Shown here: in pieces, positions 5,289 through 8,482 of the stretch
Layout of the letters: the number at the start of each line of letters is the position of its first letter
How positions within the stretch are numbered: position 1 is the first letter of the stretch
Origin: an uncultured Oscillospiraceae bacterium
GTDB lineage: Bacteria; Bacillota; Clostridia; Oscillospirales; Ruminococcaceae
Length of the DNA: 8,482 bases
Assembly: GCA_934463345.1 (NCBI GenBank)
Contig: CAKSJL010000070.1
Span: forward strand, 1 to 8,482
Reading direction: 5' to 3'
Notes under the pieces: generated by a model
What the model was told of the DNA's origin: nothing
Seen by the model: the letters and a program-made list of their open reading frames with translations, nothing else
Databases searched by the model: none
Made by a program: the position numbers and the translations under genes

Positions 5289-8274
5289 AAAGTTCATAAT
5301 ATGTATAAATTCCGGCAGGGAATTTCGTTATTTCACCAATCAGGAATTGTTGTAACAAAACGGCATCCGAAACATTTAACTGATCGTCGCCATTGATGTC
5401 CGATGCGGCAAATGTCTTTGAATCGACTGATATTTCGGACAAAAGTTTTCGTTTCATGGAAACAAGGTCAAATACATCTATACTGCTACTGAAATCCAGA
5501 TCTCCGACAATAACCTGTCCTGTTGCCTTTTCTTTTCCGAAAACAAAATGGTTCAGATTCATCAGATAGCCGTTGCCGCCGGTAAATTTCAGATACAGGT
5601 CATGTATACCCGTAATTTTCTGAATATTGCAGATCGAGTCCGTCCATTTCTGCCAGCTGGAGGATTCTGACGGATAGCAGATACCTATTGGTGTTCCGTT
5701 CATATCATCTGCATATATTTCAATTTTTGCATTTTCTCCTGAACCTGCTGTTCTTGCACAGAAAGATAACGCTCCATCTTCAAAGTCAACATTTCGGAAC
5801 ATGATGTAGTCTCCATTTTCAATGTATCCGACATTCTGTCCGCCCTCAGAACAATCCTCTGCTTTTATGCCGCTCTGTTCGTCAAAATTCTCAGCTTCTA
5901 TGGTTTCAAAAGCTGAAATTGAAGATACTGTGCCGTTGTACTCAACAGGATCTCCGGCAAGTTCGTTAAGGTACATTTCCACATTGGTGTAATCATCGGC
6001 AGAAAGTGTTATTTTATTGCCGTCTGATGCGTCATTCGGATTCAGACCATGAAGTGTTTCCCATTCGTCCGGCATACCGTCATGGTCGGAGTCTGTTGGT
6101 GCCGTACCTCCCTTGAAGTTTGAGCTGTTTGGATATCCGCCCACATCATTCTGACTGTCGATTATGCCCTTCAGTCCCTGTTTGCTGCCTGTGTAGGTAT
6201 ATTTGCTCTTAGTGACTTCCTCAATATAGCGTGAATCAATATAGTCCCAGCCTGCCGCAGAAGTACCGCCTGCGCCAACGCTGGAAACAACGCTTTTATA
6301 TGCGTCATCTGCCGACTGTGTATTCACATATGACTCAAAGAACGGCGTATCACTTCTGACATCTTCATTAGTGGAATTCTTTCCGCCGGACTTTGCTCTT
6401 CCCTTATCCCATGCATTATCTGTAGTATCCAAAAGAACCGTACCGTCATAGCCTATCATCTTGTTTCCTGAAACGTACATCATCTGCATGTCATTAGTTC
6501 CAAGCTCATTGCCGTCTGTTGAGACGATATGAAGGTTTTCGTTGCTCTCAGCGCCGGCTTTGTAGTAGTTGCCGACAAAATTAAGTCGCCTTACTCCGCC
6601 GTCAGTGGTTCTGTCTCTCCAGTTATACACGACATTGTTTCTGATGTCCAGCTGTCCGCCATAGGTTTTTGCGTCCTGTTCCATAGCTCCGGCAAGAGAC
6701 CAGTTACGGCCTGTGCAGTCTATCAGCAGATTGTGGTGGAAACTTCCGGTATATCCGCCTATGGACGCTGCAAACGCATGAGTTTCAGTGCCATCCCTGT
6801 TCCCGTCATAATGAACAGAGTCGTGCAGCGATTCGCCTATGATGTTCCACTGAAAAGATATATTCTGCGCACTTCTTGAGCTAAAGCCCTCGTCAGTTGC
6901 CCATGAAATGGAGCAGTGATCTATAATTGACTGGTTACAGCTTGCAAGTCCCATGCCGCCTGTAGATGTGCCGTTGGTGTCACCCACACGGACACGGATA
7001 TCACGGATAACAACATCAGAAGAACCCAGTGCGCCGAAGTCATAATTGATAAGCGTGATACCGTCTCCAGGAGCTGTCTGACCGGCAATGTAAACATCAC
7101 CGCCGTCTTCGGGAATGCACAGCCTGCTTTTCAGTTCAATAACGCCCCCGACTTTAAACACAACGATTCTCGGACCCTTTTCCACTTCAAGCGCCTGACG
7201 GAGACTTCCTTCACCGCTGTCATTGAGATTTGTAACTTCAACGACACGACCACCTCTGCCGCCTCTTGCAAAGCGTCCATAGCCCTCAGCTGTCGGGAAT
7301 GACAGCCTGTTTACCATAAAGGAATAAACAGCGCCTTTTACGATTCCGCTGTCTGTTACCTCGTCTACTCTCCAGTAATATGTATTCAGTGAGGAATAGC
7401 TGTCATCAAGGGCATAGGAGGTTTTTGTCTGATTGCACTTAAATTCAGGGGAATTTGTGTCTGCATTGAAAACGCTGTCAAAGTCCGTACCGATATACAC
7501 GTTATGGCTTAATGCGTTTTTTCCAGCTGTCCATGAAAGACCATCTTCAATATCAATATGCTTGTTCTGGTCAGTGGGTGAGATTCTTGAAATTCCGTTA
7601 AACGGATCGGCTCCATCAATTTCAAAGCCGTTGAGCCATGCATTATTCTGAGTACCATTTCCCTCCGGCGTTATAAGAATCGTGACTGTCTCTCCGGCGG
7701 AAACTTTAAAAATTGAGTAGGACATTCCGGCATCATCCTCGTTTGTAACCCTTGTGGGGCAGGGTACGCCGGAAGCAGTTTTATTGCCGTTTATTGTAAT
7801 GGAAACTGAGCTTGCTGAAGTATTGTCCACACAGCTGTGCCATGTTTTCAGAGAATGTGTTCCAGCCGAAAGACCTGAGATCTCAAGCTTTATCACACCT
7901 CCGTTATCCCCGTCCTGAATGGTAACGCCGTCCATGGTAAGATAGGGATATATGCCGCTTTGCAGCTGTAATATCTTGCAGTTTACGCTTCGGATATTTC
8001 CGCCCACACTTCCGCCGTTGCTGAGTGTATATGTGACATTATTGAATTCGGCAGATGCGCTTGAACCTCCTGCAACTATCCAGTTCTGCGCATTTTTTGA
8101 ATAGGAAGCCTTTCTGCCGTCATTGGCGTTTATGTCCACTACAATACGGGGATCACCTGACGATCCGGCAGATGCGCCGCTGTCTGCAAACAGAGTTGAA
8201 GTGTAATCAATTCCCGCTGCACAAACTGACAATGCAATCAGGGAAGCTACACATTTTTTAAATGCTTTTTTCAT
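5287..8274 (-). CDS. Secreted pectate lyase (PL1-like) with N-terminal accessory domains, CBM6 and dockerin
   Basis: The protein is 995 aa. The signal peptide covers about residues 1-30 (MKKAFKKCVASLIALSVCAA, cut near LFA-DS). A beta-sandwich-like, possibly malectin/CBM-type domain runs from about 42 to 223 and is a guess from layout. A fibronectin-III-like domain follows at about 226-322, ending in the TYYWRVDEV strand. The PL1-like beta-helix starts near 326 (GGRGGRVVEVTNLNDSGEGS; IAGQTAPG; IIDHCSISWATDE; GRNWSLAGAM with R523 the likely catalytic base; IRNNVVYNWRDRTTDGG). A DSDHDGMPDEWE Ca2+ loop lies at 728-739 and CBM6 at about 786-913. The dockerin is at about 923-985: loop 1 (DLDFSSSIDVFD) has Ser at position 5, loop 2 (DINGDDQLNVSD) is canonical. 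Expected role: extracellular Ca2+-dependent pectate cleavage on a cellulosome-like complex. It is the first gene of the operon. AGGAGG lies 5 nt before the ATG at 8274. Confidence 0.93.
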   Translation of the reverse strand: MKKAFKKCVASLIALSVCAAGIDYTSTLFADSGASAGSSGDPRIVVDINANDGRKASYSKNAQNWIVAGGSSASAEFNNVTYTLSNGGSVGGNIRSVNCKILQLQSGIYPYLTMDGVTIQDGDNGGVIKLEISGLSAGTHSLKTWHSCVDNTSASSVSITINGNKTASGVPCPTRVTNEDDAGMSYSIFKVSAGETVTILITPEGNGTQNNAWLNGFEIDGADPFNGISRISPTDQNKHIDIEDGLSWTAGKNALSHNVYIGTDFDSVFNADTNSPEFKCNQTKTSYALDDSYSSLNTYYWRVDEVTDSGIVKGAVYSFMVNRLSFPTAEGYGRFARGGRGGRVVEVTNLNDSGEGSLRQALEVEKGPRIVVFKVGGVIELKSRLCIPEDGGDVYIAGQTAPGDGITLINYDFGALGSSDVVIRDIRVRVGDTNGTSTGGMGLASCNQSIIDHCSISWATDEGFSSRSAQNISFQWNIIGESLHDSVHYDGNRDGTETHAFAASIGGYTGSFHHNLLIDCTGRNWSLAGAMEQDAKTYGGQLDIRNNVVYNWRDRTTDGGVRRLNFVGNYYKAGAESNENLHIVSTDGNELGTNDMQMMYVSGNKMIGYDGTVLLDTTDNAWDKGRAKSGGKNSTNEDVRSDTPFFESYVNTQSADDAYKSVVSSVGAGGTSAAGWDYIDSRYIEEVTKSKYTYTGSKQGLKGIIDSQNDVGGYPNSSNFKGGTAPTDSDHDGMPDEWETLHGLNPNDASDGNKITLSADDYTNVEMYLNELAGDPVEYNGTVSSISAFETIEAENFDEQSGIKAEDCSEGGQNVGYIENGDYIMFRNVDFEDGALSFCARTAGSGENAKIEIYADDMNGTPIGICYPSESSSWQKWTDSICNIQKITGIHDLYLKFTGGNGYLMNLNHFVFGKEKATGQVIVGDLDFSSSIDVFDLVSMKRKLLSEISVDSKTFAASDINGDDQLNVSDAVLLQQFLIGEITKFPAGIYTYYEL
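5536..5919 (-). repeat. CBM6-encoding segment, copy in the upstream lyase
   Basis: It encodes about residues 786-913, from ISAFETIEAENFD to LMNLNHFVFG, and is the partner of 3391-3771. The DNA is also recognisably similar but with many synonymous differences, so the duplication is not recent. In this protein the module abuts the dockerin directly, whereas in the other lyase an extra domain sits between them. Confidence 0.8.
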
Positions 8275-8279
8275 ATTGT

Positions 8280-8285
8280 CCTCCT
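8280..8285 (-). promoter_or_regulatory. Ribosome binding site of the first lyase gene
   Basis: A perfect AGGAGG reads on the minus strand, 5 nt before the ATG at 8274-8272. It supports this start, which also places the signal peptide at the N-terminus. Confidence 0.85.
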
Positions 8286-8336
8286 GAAATTATATGGTGT
8301 CATCTTTTAGGTGTGCCGAGCATTATATACATTGTT

Positions 8337-8365
8337 ATTATACATCCTTGTATACTTTTTGTCAA
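8337..8365 (-). promoter_or_regulatory. Perfect consensus promoter of the pectate lyase operon
   Basis: On the minus strand TTGACA (8365-8360), a 17-bp spacer and TATAAT (8342-8337) match the housekeeping sigma consensus exactly. Transcription should begin near 8330, giving a leader of about 55 nt. Three TATAC motifs on the plus strand (8326, 8339, 8351), spaced 12-13 bp apart, overlap the -10 and spacer and could be repressor contacts. No catabolite-response (cre) element is recognised. Confidence 0.9.
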
Positions 8366-8399
8366 TATTTAATATATTGGTTAAATTAGATGTCCTTTT

Positions 8400-8452
8400 T
8401 TTACTGTATTGTAAAACAAATTGCTTTCAAATTTAAAATGTGGTATACTATT
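8400..8452 (+). repeat. 53-bp promoter repeat, copy 2
   Basis: This matches 1011-1063 at 50 of 53 positions in the same orientation, including the TTGT-AAA-ACAA palindrome (8409-8419). The copies diverge right after the -10 region. It lies divergent to the lyase operon promoter, with about 56 bp between the two -35 boxes. Confidence 0.9.
8421..8449 (+). promoter_or_regulatory. Rightward promoter for a gene beyond the window
   Basis: TTGCTT (8421-8426), a 17-bp spacer and TATACT (8444-8449) form a promoter pointing out of the window, with a start near 8456. The last bases (8460-8482) would be leader or the very start of a gene; a GGTGG at 8476-8480 could be part of a ribosome site. The downstream gene is not visible. 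Confidence 0.75.
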
Positions 8453-8482
8453 ACCAATAAAGCAAGCCCAGATTCGGTGGAA

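Noticed and set aside
3391..5919. Large direct DNA repeat as a mobile element
   Set aside because: The similarity is confined to the in-frame CBM6 modules with many synonymous differences; there are no terminal repeats, so it is a domain paralogy.
6529..6879. 116-codon plus-strand frame inside the upstream lyase
   Set aside because: Antisense to a well-supported catalytic domain, with no promoter or ribosome site; composition reflects the other strand.
8275..8330. Riboswitch or structured leader before the lyase operon
   Set aside because: The leader is only about 55 nt, with no strong stem or known riboswitch motif.
1..8482. CRISPR array, tRNA or rRNA
   Set aside because: No regularly spaced repeats and no cloverleaf or rRNA-like stretch was seen on reading both strands.

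Overview
The window looks like a stretch of chromosome from a fibre-degrading Firmicute of the Ruminococcus type (cellulosome-forming relatives of R. flavefaciens, R. albus or R. champanellensis). Three of the four genes end in a type-I-like dockerin with paired Ca2+ loops, and two of these are secreted multidomain pectate lyases. The DNA is moderately AT-rich with strong Shine-Dalgarno sites. The genus is an inference from dockerin style and architecture; no RNA gene or housekeeping marker is present to confirm it.

Layout. (1) Positions 1-465 (+) hold the 3' end of a gene for a dockerin-bearing protein. (2) Positions 466-1010 look intergenic but hide a decayed transposase fragment on the minus strand (about 932-705, with two frameshifts and an apparent Trp-to-stop change), plus a 15-bp inverted repeat and a perfect 12-bp hairpin. 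(3) Positions 1032-2665 (+) are a self-contained gene unit: a strong promoter, a short leader, and a 523-aa AAA-ATPase-like/PD-(D/E)XK-nuclease protein of the DUF1703 type. (4) A bidirectional terminator at 2703-2732 separates it from the converging operon. (5) Positions 8365-2755 (-) are a two-gene pectinolytic operon driven by a perfect consensus promoter (TTGACA-17-TATAAT). The first gene encodes a 995-aa PL1-like pectate lyase with N-terminal accessory domains, CBM6 and dockerin. The second, 15 bp downstream, encodes an 838-aa PL1-like lyase with CBM6, an extra C-terminal domain and dockerin. (6) At the right edge, 8400-8452 (+) is a near copy (50 of 53 bases) of the promoter region of the ATPase/nuclease gene, pointing to a related or co-regulated gene just outside the window.

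How the parts may work together. The two lyases would be exported, fold with Ca2+, attach through dockerins to cohesins on a scaffoldin or the cell surface, and cut homogalacturonan while their CBM6 modules hold the enzymes on plant-wall polysaccharide. Their catalytic domains come from visibly different PL1 subgroups, but their CBM6 modules are close to 86% identical over the first 50 residues, suggesting module sharing. The ATPase/nuclease gene is unrelated to fibre breakdown. It belongs to a poorly understood, often multicopy family, and the duplicated promoter is the least expected signal here.
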